Shown: positions 41,801 to 52,968 of the stretch, piece after piece
How the letters are laid out: every line of letters begins with the position of its first letter
Numbering within the stretch: the first letter of the stretch is position 1
Assembly (NCBI GenBank): GCA_030762895.1
Contig: CM061069.1
Span: 22,335,630-22,399,629 of the forward strand
Length of the DNA: 64,000 nucleotides
Source of the DNA: Sophora flavescens
Lineage: Eukaryota > Streptophyta > Magnoliopsida > Fabales > Fabaceae
Direction of reading: 5' to 3'
Made by a program: the position numbers and the translations under genes
Notes under the pieces: generated by a model
What the model saw: the letters and a program-made list of their open reading frames with translations, nothing else
The model's database searches: none
Told to the model about the DNA's origin: nothing

Positions 41801-44800
41801 TGAGACATCTCATTGTACCCTGGTGTTTTATTAGATTAATTACCTTCTTAAATCAATTCTTAATCACGCGCTTATCGTGAAAATAGGTAAAAATTAAAAC
41901 TTATTTAATTATCATATAACTTCTGTAAATTTAAAACACAACAACTTTGACATATGTAAATACACACCTAATTGTTCATTACAATACCAAAATATTGTTC
42001 AGGGTATCCTCTCAGTAGGATCCTTCACAGGCATAAACTTAATAACAGACATATTTAGCGATAATATAAAAATGCTCCTTAGACATACTGGCCATAATGT
42101 CTATACTCTAATCACCATGGATCACAGCTCGGTCCCCAGCGTCTGGTTCGTAAGGAGTTCCATCCAACTCCTCAGCAATCTCCGTTTCATACAGAGTTCC
42201 GTCCAGCTCCTCAGCAACATAACCCTCCATCGGGTCTTCTAACGTAAACCAAAGTAGCCCACAAAAATACAGAAACATAGGGGATAAGAAGTAGTTCTAT
42301 CATCAAAAAGCGGAAAAGAGTCATAGTAAACTATACAGTAATTGTCACAAACAATCAACACACATAACTAACGAATCATCCTCAAGTTAATATATATCAT
42401 CCTCTACCCTTACTCTCAGGAAATCTAACACTTTATTTTAACGTAACCTCTCTAATCCTGTCACCACGTCTTTACGTTATCGTGGCCACTACCACTCCTG
42501 TCACCATCCCTCATTTGCATCGGGGCACACCCTCATTCCCGTTAGGATGTTCCACCTAGTGCACACCTCCATTCCCGTTAAGGTGTTTCACCCCTATCCC
42601 TAAGGTGGAAGTGGTCTCGCGAGAACTCTTGATTTTACGTGTATTATATTACCAATACACGGTGTATTATATTACCAATACACAGAAGTGTTTTACGTGT
42701 ATTATATTACCAATACACGGTGTATTATATTACCAATACACATACGTCCTTGTGTATTATATTACCAATACACTCTTGTCTTTGTGTATTATATTACCAA
42801 TACACTTTTGTCCTTGTGTATTATATTACAAATACACGGTTGTGGTCAACAATACCTATACTTGAATCTCACCAACCCGTTTTAACAACATCCTAGTGTC
42901 TTAACCTTTCATTAGAACCTGACACATATTCTATGCTATAACACCTCTTTAACATACATCATCTAGTTAAGCACTTCTAAATCATTATTATCCTCACGCC
43001 CAAAACAATCATCTCTTAGACAACATATATATCTTTACTTAAAAACTACTAAGCAGAATAATATAAACCAGGCAGATCATGCATAACACAATATCAATCA
43101 AAATATTCCCATAGCACAAAATCAATTCAATAAAGATAATAAATCAAATCAAACATCAACAATATAAAATCAACCTAATATCGATAAACCTACAATACCC
43201 GAATCACCATTGGTTTTTCAGAAAAGGTTTCCAATGTGATTTTGGTATTGTCGATTACTCGACTACTAGTAGGGTTTAGGTCGCCCTACACAATCATTAT
43301 ATAATCTACTACTTATCCATTCCGACGGTAGGTTGGTTCTTTCCCCCACCTGGGTTATCACCGAACTCCCAAACTCGAAGCTCCTCATTGTCACACCACA
43401 AAGTACTAACTCCACCTTCTGTAAAGGTAAGGAGATTAGATGCTCGAAGAGGTATACCACGAACGTCCTCGTTTCCTCCGTGATGGAAGTCTAAGTTTAT
43501 GAACACAAAATCATAAGTTAAAATCAAACAAGAACACTAAACCACAAGGTATAGGTTCGGCAAAGACTAGTTCTTAGGGTTAGAGATTCCCGAAAATTAT
43601 ACAACTCATGGATTTATGATCCTTAAGTGTTTGGAGTTCATAAACAATGATCATTTATCAAAGTTGAATTAAAATCCCACTAAGTTATAAACTTAGGGTA
43701 TTCGGCCAAGGCTAGTAAAATAGGCTAGCATTCACTAAACTTTCCAATCTCTTAAGTTTAGCATCCATAAGTATTAAGGAGCTCAAAACCATGATCATTT
43801 TGGAAAACAATGGAAACTTAAACATTCAAATCTCTTAGACTTAGCATCCAAATATCTTATGGAGCTCAAGTCCATGATCATCTTGGAAAAATAAAAACTC
43901 AAACATCCTAGCACCTAAACACTAAGTTTCGGCCATCATAGGATGATGAGGAAAATATTCTTTGTTTAACAATAACTCTTAGGTTTAGAATCACAAGGTA
44001 TTAAGAGTTCTAAATCCATGATCATACTTGGAAAGTTGAAACATAGTATCCTAGGCTTAGTTATTCATATTTTCAGCCATCATAGGAACAAGCTATCAAA
44101 ACTTCCAAGATTTATAGATTTAAGATCAATGGATAGTTAGAAACTCAAACACATGATCATATTCCAAAAGTTGAAACAAAAACTTCCTAGGTCACAAATG
44201 CAAGCATTCGACCTTCATTGGAAGAGATAGGTAGAGATTTTTGTTTTACACAACCTCTTAGTATGTGAAAATATAAGTTAATACAAGACTATAGAAAGTG
44301 GTTTCAACTCAAAAGGAGTTTTCTACCATTTTAGAGAGATTTTAGAAGTTTAAAGCATATAAAGAACACATAAAGCAAACTAAGAAATAAAAGATGAAAC
44401 TTGCAAAAAGATTCATATGAGAGCATTACCCTTAGTATAAGGAAGAACATTAATGAAGAACTCAAGTAGAAAAGATGAATAAAAACTAAACTGTTAAGAG
44501 CTTGAACTTTTAAAAGAAAAGGAAGAAGATGAAGTTTTAATGGAGTTTTGGAGAAGGAAAGTGATGAAGTGAAAAATGAGAGGTGTATATATAGAGAAGG
44601 GAGAGAGTGACACGAAATTGAGGAGACAGGAATGAGCTTGGAGAGCAAATTTTGACCTTGTGCCTTGTTTGGTTTGAGAAGAGAAAGAAAATTAGGTTTT
44701 TAGAATATAATATGTTATAATTTGAAAAGTGTGATGATTACACTTTTGGAGTGTGTCATAACCCATTTCCATTAAGTCACTTCACTTCTTTTGTGCTCCC

Positions 44801-45176
44801 TAATCTGCTCCATTTCGTACCCGGTTGTATTTTCCTATCGTAATTCTTCCGACATTTTCGGTCGAATAAAATATTATATTCTATTATTGAACGAAAATTT
44901 TCAAAATAACCAAAGTTGAAGGAAAAATATTAAAAACACTAACCGTCTCGTTCACGGTTCAAAATTAGGTTTTCTGCACAGTAAACTTATAGCGGCAGTG
45001 AAAACGCGGACCGGCTTTCGTCTAAATTTTCAACCGAAAATTTTACCGTAACACTCTACCATAAAGTAGACTATATGATTTTACTTTAATAAAAAACACT
45101 TTCTAACTCTCAAATTAAAATATAATTAATTATATTTTAACCGATTGAACAACATAATTAATATTAGGTTGTTACA
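41801..45176 (-). mobile_element. probable solo LTR of a large Ty3/gypsy element
   Basis: A 3.4-kb block without any coding domain interrupts the antisense ORF of E. On the minus strand it starts TGTAACAACC (45176) and ends GAGATGTCTCA (41801), giving TG...CA termini. Flanks are ACTGG (41796-41800) and ACTGT (45177-45181), a near-perfect 5-bp duplication. No internal repeat of its ends is seen, so it is a single LTR rather than a small two-LTR element. Length and TGTAAC start fit chromovirus (Tekay/Del-like) LTRs, but lineage is inferred. Confidence 0.55.
42636..42838. repeat. palindromic 22-bp minisatellite, seven copies
   Basis: The unit GTGTATT-ATATTACC-AATACAC occurs seven times in about 200 bp. 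Each copy has 7-bp self-complementary ends. Spacers vary from 0 to about 12 bp and include a TTGTCYTT family. The last copy has one substitution (ATTACAAATACAC). The array lies inside the probable solo LTR. Confidence 0.93.
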
Positions 45177-46172
45177 ACTGTTGCCCTTTATTATCGGCTC
45201 ATTTGACCCTGTTCTTGTTTTATTTTTCAGCTTCTATGGTTCCCAAAATGTCAAGGAAGGCTTTGTTGGGCTTTCTGGATGCTGGCAATAAAACCAGGGA
45301 TGTTGCTGCTTCGTCGGAGGGGCACCCGAAAACCAAAGGGAAGTCTTTCATTAACCTTGGTGATGGCTTTGATCTAACGGAGAGTGGTTTGGTTTATAAG
45401 AAAAGAGCTTTGGAAGGTGTTGATGAGGAAGGGGTCGTCGTCTCTCAATGGCGACCCGAGATGATGGCTTCTGCTCCGGGAGGTAGACTGGAAGTCTCCA
45501 GTGATCCCTTTTGCCAGTTGTTATCAAGCTCGGTTCCAGTTTCTCTTGATTCCGCTTCCTTGTGGAATCCTTCTTTTGTTTTAGATCGCGCCTCTGAAGG
45601 GATTTTGCAGTTGAAATCCGATATTGACTTCTATCAAAGATTGACTCGATCCCAAACGATGAAAGCTTTGAAGTACCGGGTCTTCGTTTGGCTAGTTTCT
45701 ATGTGCTGGATGCCTCAGTTTCTGAGAGCAGAGTTACTACTTTGGAAGCCGAGATCAAACAACTGAAGAAGAAGAAGTTATCCGAAGACGACCAACTGAT
45801 GGTCGAGTTTGTGAAAGCAACGAAAAAGGTCGAACAATTTCAGAAGGATCTCGAGCTCAGCCGAGGGGAAGTTCGTCAAGCTTGGGCGAACGTGTCGAGT
45901 CTCGAGGACAAAAAAATGGCGCTGCTTGCTTCTCAAGGCTCTCTTCAGGGGGAGCTAACCAAGTTAGAAAGCGAGATAACGCCTTGAAGGCTGACTAGGC
46001 AAAGCGGTTGGCAGAAGGTTTTGATGTTCTTTGTGTACAGCTGGCATGCGTCTACCCGGATTTGGACTTGTCCCCGTTTAGACTCCATAAGGAGGTTAGG
46101 GATGGCAAGCTGGTTTTTCTTGCCGAGGAAGAAGTAGTGGATAATGAAGATCCGGGGAATGCCCTGGCTTGA

Positions 46173-47257
46173 TTGTTCGTACTCTCTTTTTTTTGCATCA
46201 CTTTTTCACCTTTTCCGGTTGTCATTTTGTGGATTCTGGCCTTTTAGTTTCCGCTTTAGGGCCCCTTTTTGGTTGTTTGCATAACTTGGCACTTTAATTC
46301 GTATGCTTTTTGCTTGCCTTTGTGTGAGGAGTTTTACATCGTTTTTGTTTTTCCTACCGATCGCCTTGAGTTTCTGGTATCATCTCGGTCATAATTTTTG
46401 GACACGTAATTAGTTATCTCAGGTTTCATCGGCTGTTAGAGTTTTTTTCATTTGCCTCGTCATAAAGCACTCCCCGATTTGAGCATAATTAGACTTGAGT
46501 CCAATTTTTCGCGAGGGGCTTTGGCTCCATTTGGCTTATGCTCGACTTCGATTTCTAGGACTGTAATCCAATTTATCGCGAGGAACCTTTTAGTTTTTGG
46601 TTTGCACCCGGCTTCGACTTCCAGGGTTTGAGCCCAAATTTTACGGACTTGTGTCCAGTTTCGCGCAAGGAAGCTTGGTTCTACTCGGCTTTAATTATTT
46701 TTGGGCTTGTGCCTGACTTCGATGTTAAGGACTTGAGTCCAGTTTCATGCGAGGAAACTTGGTTCTACTCGGCTTTAATTAATTTTGGGTTTGTGCCCGA
46801 CTTTAATTTTACCTCGGGGTTGGTTCCCCGAGTTAGGTGGAGAGCTTTGGCTCGACCTGTTTTCAGACTGTCTGATTAAATCCGAGGTCTCTATGGAAAA
46901 GGAAAGTTATGACAACAGTAAAGGAATCTGAAAGCATTTTTCATTGCTTTTTGATTAAGGGTGAGCCTCGTTAAAACCTTCCAACGAAAAATTCTCCTTA
47001 GAGAAAAAAAAATGTTGGTAAGGAAAAAGAGTACTCCTCCCTTTACAATATTTTCAAGCATATAAGAACTTAAGATGGGTGGCGTTCCAAGTTCTAGGAA
47101 TTTCCTTCCCTTCCAATATCTCGAGTCTGTAAGCTTATTTCCCGACGTCCTGTGTCACTCTGAATGGTCCTTCCTAATTTGGGGCCAGCTTCCCTTCAGT
47201 TTTGTCCTTCCTTGGGCCGGTTTGAAGTCTTAGGACTAAGTACCCTTCAACGAAGTT
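46173..47257. other. element E intergenic region between convergent antisense ORF and integrase
   Basis: Noncoding spacer between the two convergently oriented coding blocks. It holds the degenerate tandem array noted separately (46480-46870). T-rich and GTTT-rich runs near 46190-46440 could act as a 3' UTR for the antisense ORF. No frame is conserved. Confidence 0.6.
46480..46870. repeat. degenerate tandem array with CGCGAGG motifs in element E
   Basis: At least four diverged units of about 90-110 bp contain GACTTGAGTCCAGTTT, a CGCGAGG-like motif (46509, 46575, 46662, 46747), TTGGTTCTACTCGGCTTTAA and TTGTGCCYGACTTYGA. They show stepwise decay of the same unit. Confidence 0.8.
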
Positions 47258-48111
47258 TCAAGGGCGAAGCCGGAAGTTGTATTTCCTTTCAGCTCGTTGC
47301 TTGCTGGCCACGTTCTTGATTAATGACATTTTTCTATCCTCCTCCGCCAAATCTAGCTCGATTCTCATGTTCTCATCATTTTCCTTTGGTTTGAATGTGA
47401 CTCTTCGTAATTTTGGTTCCCCGACTTCAACGGGCATCATTGTGTCGGCACCGTAAGTGAGTTTGAATGGTGTTTCATTGGTGGCTGATTGAGGAGTCAC
47501 ATGGTAAGCCCATAGTACGCTGGGGAGCACCTCCACCCAACATCCTTTCGATCGCGCATCCTTTTCTTGAGTCCGTTGAGTATAACCTTGTTGGCTACTT
47601 CAGTTTGTATATTTGTTTGTGGATGCTCAACTGAGCTGAAGTGTTGTGTAATTCCAAGACCCTCGCATAAAGCTTGGAAGGAGCGGTCCACAAATTGGGT
47701 TCTGTTGTCGGTGATAATGGAGTGGGGTAGTCCAAGCCGGCATATGATGATTTTCCAGGTGAACTTCTCGACTTGCCTTGCGGTGATTCTGGCCACTGGT
47801 TCGGCTTCTATCCATTTCGTAAAGTAATTGATGGCCGCTATAAGGAATTTGACTTGACCTTTAGCCATGGGGAATGGGCTGAGAATATCCATTCCCCACT
47901 TAGAAAAGGGCCATGGTGAGATGATGATATGGATTGTATTTGGAGATGTGTGTGAAACTTTAGCAAAATGCTGACATTTCTCGCATTTTAGGGCCCAATC
48001 GATACAGTCGGGCCTAAGCGTGGGCCAGAAATATCCAACCCTGATTACCTTTAATGCTAGTGGTCTTCCTCCATCATGCATTCCGCATATTCCCTGATGC
48101 ACCTCGGCCAT
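47258..48111 (-). pseudogene. element E integrase
   Basis: Minus strand. The HHCC domain (MAEVHQGICGMHDGGRPLAL, then CEKCQHFA) keeps both His and both Cys. The DDE core has WGMDILSPFPMAKGQ, IITDNRTQFVDRSF and HPQTNIQTEVANKVIL. The C-terminal block LWAYHVTPQSATNETPFKLT and YGADTMMPVEVG follows after a frame change near 47510. Some usual residues are altered (NRTQF for NGTQF). It lies directly downstream of the aRNase H region with a stop near 48124. Confidence 0.88.
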
Positions 48112-48123
48112 GACGTATATTGC

Positions 48124-48894
48124 CTAGGTGGGATTCAGGCATTTAAGCATTGGGTTCGAGAATCCCCTCTTGTACAGTAGTCCTTTGAAGATGGTGTAAT
48201 GAGTAGCTTGTCTTCGTTTTTTTTTTTCTTCACTCTCATATGGGGGTAAGATATCCTTGCTCAAGTAATCTCGGATCGGGGTTGTCCAACTTACCGTTTC
48301 CTCTTCGGTTGCCATGGTTTCTTTAGATTCGATTCTTGTGCATGGATTGTTTCTCGTATCACAGTTTTGCACTGCTCGGGTTTCTTCGTGCTTGCCAATT
48401 TGGAGAGCAAATCATCCCTGGAGTTGTTTTCTCGTTGGATGTGCTCGATGGTAAATCCTGCCAGCTCGAAGCTCAACTTTTCTACTCTTCCAAAATACTT
48501 CGAAAATTGCTCATCCTTTGCTTGGTATTCACCTGATTTTTGCTTAGTCACCAGCTGGGAATCATTGTATTCTTTAAGTCTCTCGACTCCGACTTGTTTG
48601 GGTAGTTTGAGCCCCGCGATCAAGGCCTCATATTCTGCTTGATTGTTGCTTGTCTTAAAATTTAATCTGAGTGACTGCTCGTGTATGACTCCCTCAAGTC
48701 CTTCTAGGATTATGTCGATGCCTCCTTCTTTTGTGTTCGAGGAGCCATCAACATACAAACTCCAGTGATCATTTTTCTCGGGGGATGGTTCGGGTGTAAG
48801 CTCGACTGTAAAGTCCGCAAGGCACTGTGCTTTTATAGGGCTCGGGATTCGAAGCGCAACCCAAATTCGGAGAGCTCAATGGACCATGCTACCA
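48124..48894 (-). pseudogene. element E second RNase H (archaeal-type) domain and linker
   Basis: MYVDGSSNTKEGGIDIILEG holds the first Asp, NNQAEYEALIAGL the Glu, NDSQLVTKQKSGEYQAKD the next Asp and DDLLSKLAS the last. This order and spacing is the RVT_3/aRNH type that Tat elements carry in addition to the normal Ty3/gypsy RNase H. The frame starts near 48758, preceded by RT-side sequence (ELSEFGLRFESRALIKAQ) that runs to the copia F insertion site at 48897. A frameshift near 48300-48370 leads to the linker before integrase. Confidence 0.85.
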
Positions 48895-48897
48895 TTC
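48893..48897. repeat. copia F target-site duplication, left copy (CATTC)
   Basis: CATTC at 48893-48897 is repeated at 52964-52968, directly outside the two 137-bp LTRs. Confidence 0.93.
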
Positions 48898-49034
48898 TGT
48901 GGAAAATTATGTTGAATATTATTGATGTCGTAATGAGTACAAACTCTAATAAGAATAGATAGGCAATGCTAAACCTAACGGGGCTGACAAACGGGCCTAA
49001 TACAAAAAATACAATATTTACAATATTTACAACA
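48898..49034 (-). repeat. copia F 3' LTR
   Basis: 137 bp, same length as 52827-52963. It borders the PPT CTCCCCCTC (plus strand). Confidence 0.93.
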
Positions 49035-49134
49035 CTCCCCCTCAAGCTAGTGAATGGATATCTATCATTCTCAGCTTGCAAGTAAGTTGACTGAATCGTT
49101 CTATTGGTAAGCCTTTTATTAACACATCTGCCAG

Positions 49135-50691
49135 CTAATGCCCAGAAGGAATGTAAGTCGTAGTTATCAGCCCGCTATCCAGCTTCTCCTTGATAAAGTG
49201 TCGGTCTATCTCATTGTGTTTTGTCCTGTCACACTGAACAAGATTTTGAGCAATACTAATAGCCAATTTGTTGTCACAAAGCAACCTCATAGGCCCTTCA
49301 CACTTTATCTTCAAGTCATCAAGCACAATCTTCATCCACAATAGCTCACAGATCCCATGTGCCATAGCTCTAAATTATGCCTCAGCACTTGATCGAGCCA
49401 CTACACTTTGCTTCTTACTTCTCCAAGCAACAAGGTTCCCACACAAAAATGCACAATAACCTGAATTGGACCTTCTATCACTCACCGAACCTACATAATC
49501 AGCATCGGAATAGGCTTTCATAGTTAGGCTTCCACCTCTTTTGAACAAGAACCCTTTCCCTGAAGTGGCTTTGAGATACTGCAGAACACGCTCTACAGTC
49601 TGCAAGTGTCTCACCCTTGGATCATGCATGAAATGACTCTCAACACTAACCGCATATGCTAAATCTGGTCTAGTGTGTGCCAAGTAAATCAACTTCACCA
49701 CTAATCTCTGATATTGAACCTTGTCAACTTTAGCACTCTCGTCTTCGATGCTCAATTTGTGATTTTGCTCTATGGGAACACCTGCTGGTTTACATCCAAG
49801 TTTACATGTTTCCTTCAAAAGATCAAGCACATACTTTCTTCGAGAAATAAAAATGCCTTGTTTTGAGTAGGCCACACCAATCCCCAAGAAATACTTAAGT
49901 TTCCCAAGGTCCTTCATCTCAAACTCTGCAGATAATTTCTCCTTGAGTAGTTGTCTATCAACCAAATCACCTCCTGTAATAATGATATCATCAACATAAA
50001 CAAGGAGTACAATTAGTTTTCCTCCCTGTGAATGTTTGAAGAAAAACGTATGATCTCCTTGACTCTGCTTGTAACCCAGGCAAACCATTGCTTTTGTGAA
50101 TCTCTCGAACTACGCCTGGGGAGACTGTTTAAGCCCATATAAAGCAATCCTCAATCTACACAATTTGTTTGTTCCACTAGTGGGTCCAAATCCCGGAGGA
50201 ATCTCCATATACACCTCCTCCTCTAACTCTCCATGCAAAAACACATTTTTAACATCAAACTGGTGAAGGTCCCACCCCGAGTGAGCAGCAAGAGAGAGTA
50301 AAATACGAACAGTATTCATCTCTGCCACTGGAGCAAATGTCTCCTCATAATCAATGCCATAGGTCTGAGTATATCCCTTTGCCACTAGTCTTGCTTTGTA
50401 TTGATCAAGAGTGCCATCTGATTTATGCTTGACTATAAATCCACCTGCAACCAACTGGTTTCTTGCTCCTTGGCCTGTCAAAAATTTCCAAGTTCCGCTC
50501 CTTTCAAGTGCTTTCATCTCCTCATCCATAGCTTGGACCCAATTTGCATCCTTTAGTGCCTTTTGAATAGATGTTGGGATTCTCACAAAGTCAACCGCTG
50601 CAATAAAACTCTGATGCTGCAAGGAAAGGTGTTTAGATGAGACAAATTGAGAAATAGGGTATTTGGAACAAGACCTTTTCCCTTTTCTCAA
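49135..50691 (-). pseudogene. copia F reverse transcriptase and RNase H
   Basis: Copia RT on the minus strand: WVQAMDEEMKALERSGTWKF, RLVAKGYTQTYGIDYEETFA, then FLHGELEEEVYMEIPPG, a stop near 50110, and the catalytic VYVDDIIITGGD. RNase H follows: TYSD-type AYSDADYVGSVSDRRSNSGY and VAWRSKKQSVVARSSAEA, a stop at 49375, then LWMKIVLDDLKIK and RHFIKEKLDSGLI to about 49135. Both RT Asp residues are present. The order INT-RT confirms Ty1/copia. Confidence 0.92.
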
Positions 50692-50787
50692 AGCAATTGG
50701 TAAGTCATCTGGATCAAGGTCAAGAGTATCAAAACACTGAGAATCAGAAGTGGGTGGATTATTTTCAGTACTTACCTCCGGTTCGGA

Positions 50788-52260
50788 CTACTGAGGTTGT
50801 TTCTGGACCAGGTTGGGTTTTACTCTTCTCTGATACACCACATGTAACTCATTAGCTTTGTTCTTCGCTGGTATTGAAGGTGCAGATTCTTGTAAAGCAG
50901 AAGACAAAGGAAAAACAAGAGCAGAAACAAGTGACTCAAAAACGGGAGGCTCATAAATAGGTGACTCAGGATGACAAATGTTCATGGAAGGTAACATCCA
51001 TAGAGACAAAGCACTTACGACTGGAAGGATGATAGCATTTGTCCCCCCTTTTGTTAGGTGCATACCCCAGAAAAACACACCTGACTGCATGAGAATCCAA
51101 CATAGTTCGATGCTGCTTATGAACATGAACAAAGGCAACACATCCAAATACCCGAGACTCGAGACTCTACATGATAGGGACAGAAGGAAAGTGTGAGATC
51201 ATAAACTAAACTGGACTACCATTACCTAGAACACAAGATGATATCCTATTAATCAGATAGGCAGCAGTCAGTACTGCTTCTCCCCAGTATGAGTTTGGGA
51301 CTGACATTTGGAAGAGAAGGGCTCGAGCAACTTCAAGTAAGTGACGATTTTTCCTTTTTGTAACCCCATTTTGTTGTGGGGTGTCAACACATGTAAATTC
51401 ATGGATGATACCCTGTTTACTATTAAAACCGAAAAGTCTATGATTGACATATTCTTTTCCATTGTCTGAGCGTAATCTTTTAATGCCTTTCCCAAATTGT
51501 GTCTGCACCAAATGATAAAATTGAATAAAAAGTTGGGGAACTTCTGATTTATCATTCATCAAGAAAAGCCAAGTTACTCGAGTACAATCATTAATAAAGG
51601 AAACAAACCATCTCGCACCAGAAATATTAGAAATAGGGGTTGGTCCCCAAACATCAGAATATGTAAGATTAAATGGTTCAACACTTTTCTTATAACTAGA
51701 AGGAAAAGTATCACGATGATGTTTAGCAAACTGGCAAATGTCACAATTGAAAGACTCAACAGATTTTTGTAAAAACAAAGACGAAAACATAGACTTAATT
51801 AGAGAAAACGGAGGATGTCCAAGATGCTTGTGCTGAAGCCAAACCTGTGATGTAGGAGAATAAGACTCATACTGAGACTGTAAGCAGGAAGACTACACCT
51901 TTTAACCATATCTTTCGTCAGAGAGATAGTACAACCCTCCCTGTTTCTTAGCAACTCCAATTGTCCTCCCCGTGGCAAGATCCTAAAAAACACAGTGAGA
52001 AGGGAAAAAGGTTATTGCACAGTTCTGGTCCTGAGTAAGCTTATGAAGATCAACATTCCCAGAACCAACAACACGGGTACCAGAACCATCAACAACAATA
52101 ATATAATGAATAATTAAAGGAGATGTATATAGGAGGAAAACAATTTGGAATGGAAGGTCATATGATCAGTAGCACCAGAGTCAAGAATCCAAGCATCCTT
52201 AGGGATAGTACCGGAGGCAGTAAAGGAGCGGGAACAAAAGCACTTACTTGTCATTGCCAA
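50788..52260 (-). pseudogene. copia F protease and integrase
   Basis: The protease site DSGATDHM lies near 52190-52160. It is followed by stops, then a GAG-pre-integrase-like stretch (51993-51799). Integrase follows with CDICQFAKHHRDTFPSS, DVWGPTPISNISGARWFVSF, TPQQNGVTKRKNRHLLEVAR and ALLFQMSVPNSYWGEAVLTA, down to about 51206. The linker to RT (51147-50788) contains VFFWGMHLTK and a Ser/Pro-rich region. Several frame changes occur. Confidence 0.85.
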
Positions 52261-52826
52261 AGAACAAAATCCAGAGGGCTTACTAAAATAGGGATTTTCT
52301 GTCCTCGAAACAACTCAAAAAGGACGACAGCAACGAGAACAAATGAGGCTTCAAACAGACCCACAAAAAAATGTCCTCGGATCACGATTTGAACCCCTTA
52401 AACGGAATGAGGAAGGTTCGACGATGCTACGGTGAGAAGCGCATGGTGAAACGGTGGCCGGAAGGTGGCGTGTGGCTGACACGCGCTTGAGAGTGACTGG
52501 AGCTGCAACGGCAAGTGGTGGCACGTGCGGCGTCGGATGGCCGCGAAATTTTGGGTTCTGGTCGGTTTTGGGCCATCGAACCAGATGGTGGGGTCCCCAA
52601 AGTGAGATCGGTGGCTCACGGTGGTGAACAGAGTTGGACAGTAGCTAACAGTGGCGGATGGAGGATGAACAAAGCGGAACAGTAGCCCGGGATATCTGAT
52701 GAACAAAATAGGGCACAAAGAAGGTGCCAAACACTGCACTGAAGACAGAAGAAAAAATCCGCAACGCAGGCTGCTTGGGTTTTCGTGCGGAAGCGAGACC
52801 CCCAAGATCGGGAGCTCTTGATATCA
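52261..52826 (-). other. copia F leader; no gag recognised
   Basis: Only about 0.57 kb separates the PBS from the protease, where a copia gag of roughly 0.9 kb or more is expected. A 135-codon open frame (52398-52805) lacks any gag motif or zinc knuckle and looks like GC-rich leader. Gag was either deleted or recombined away. Confidence 0.7.
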
Positions 52827-52963
52827 TGTGGAAAATTATGTTGAATATTATTGATGTCGTAATGAGTACAAGCACTAATAAGAATATATACGCAATGCTA
52901 AACCCAAAGGGCCTGACTAATGGGCCAAATACAAAAAATACAAGATTTATAATATTTACAACA
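52827..52963 (-). repeat. copia F 5' LTR
   Basis: 137 bp. It is followed on the minus strand by the PBS-like TGATATCAAGAGCTC at about 52812-52826. Confidence 0.92.
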
Positions 52964-52968
52964 CATTC

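Larger units (their letters stand above)
41072..46172 (+). pseudogene. antisense extra ORF of Tat element E (gypsy-type transposon domain), interrupted
   Basis: On the plus strand, opposite to pol. The first part (41072 to about 41790) begins MDGGIVHDDKAVVPAATNLG and contains FVFMHKRVLTHVGVRFLF, then LSCLNVATSQLHPNSWSFDK. Its VxxSQLHPNSW pattern is typical of the putative gypsy-type transposon domain found in such ORFs. It then shifts frame near 41458 and 41510 (ISWVVVPEFNSK). A 3.4-kb insertion follows. The second part (45231-46172), after an acceptor-like TTATTTTTCAG, has SMVPKMSRKALLGFLDAGNK and a coiled coil (TTLEAEIKQLKKKKLSEDDQ). It ends YPDLDLSPFRLHKEVRDGKL and an acidic tail, with frame breaks near 45690 and 45987. 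Family members are of unknown function. Confidence 0.72.
48898..52963 (-). mobile_element. Ty1/copia retrotransposon with 137-bp LTRs, gag missing (element F)
   Basis: A 4.07-kb element with 137-bp LTRs at each end (TGTGGAAAATT...TTTACAACA), TSD CATTC, a PPT (minus-strand GAGGGGGAG beside 49034) and a degenerate tRNA-iMet PBS (minus-strand TGATATCAAGAGCTC next to 52826). It encodes, on the minus strand, protease, integrase, RT and RNase H in copia order. There is no recognisable gag between the PBS and the protease. The very short LTRs and RNase H type fit the Ale/Retrofit group. The two LTRs differ at about 12 of 137 positions by eye, so the insertion is old. Confidence 0.92.

Noticed and set aside
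42636..42838. Regularly spaced short repeats resembling a CRISPR array
   Set aside because: Spacers are 0-12 bp and related to each other, the repeat is inside an LTR-like block in a plant genome, and no cas-like gene exists.
52398..52805. 135-codon frame considered as copia F gag
   Set aside because: No gag motif, no CCHC knuckle and Pro/Ser/His-biased composition. It looks like leader sequence.
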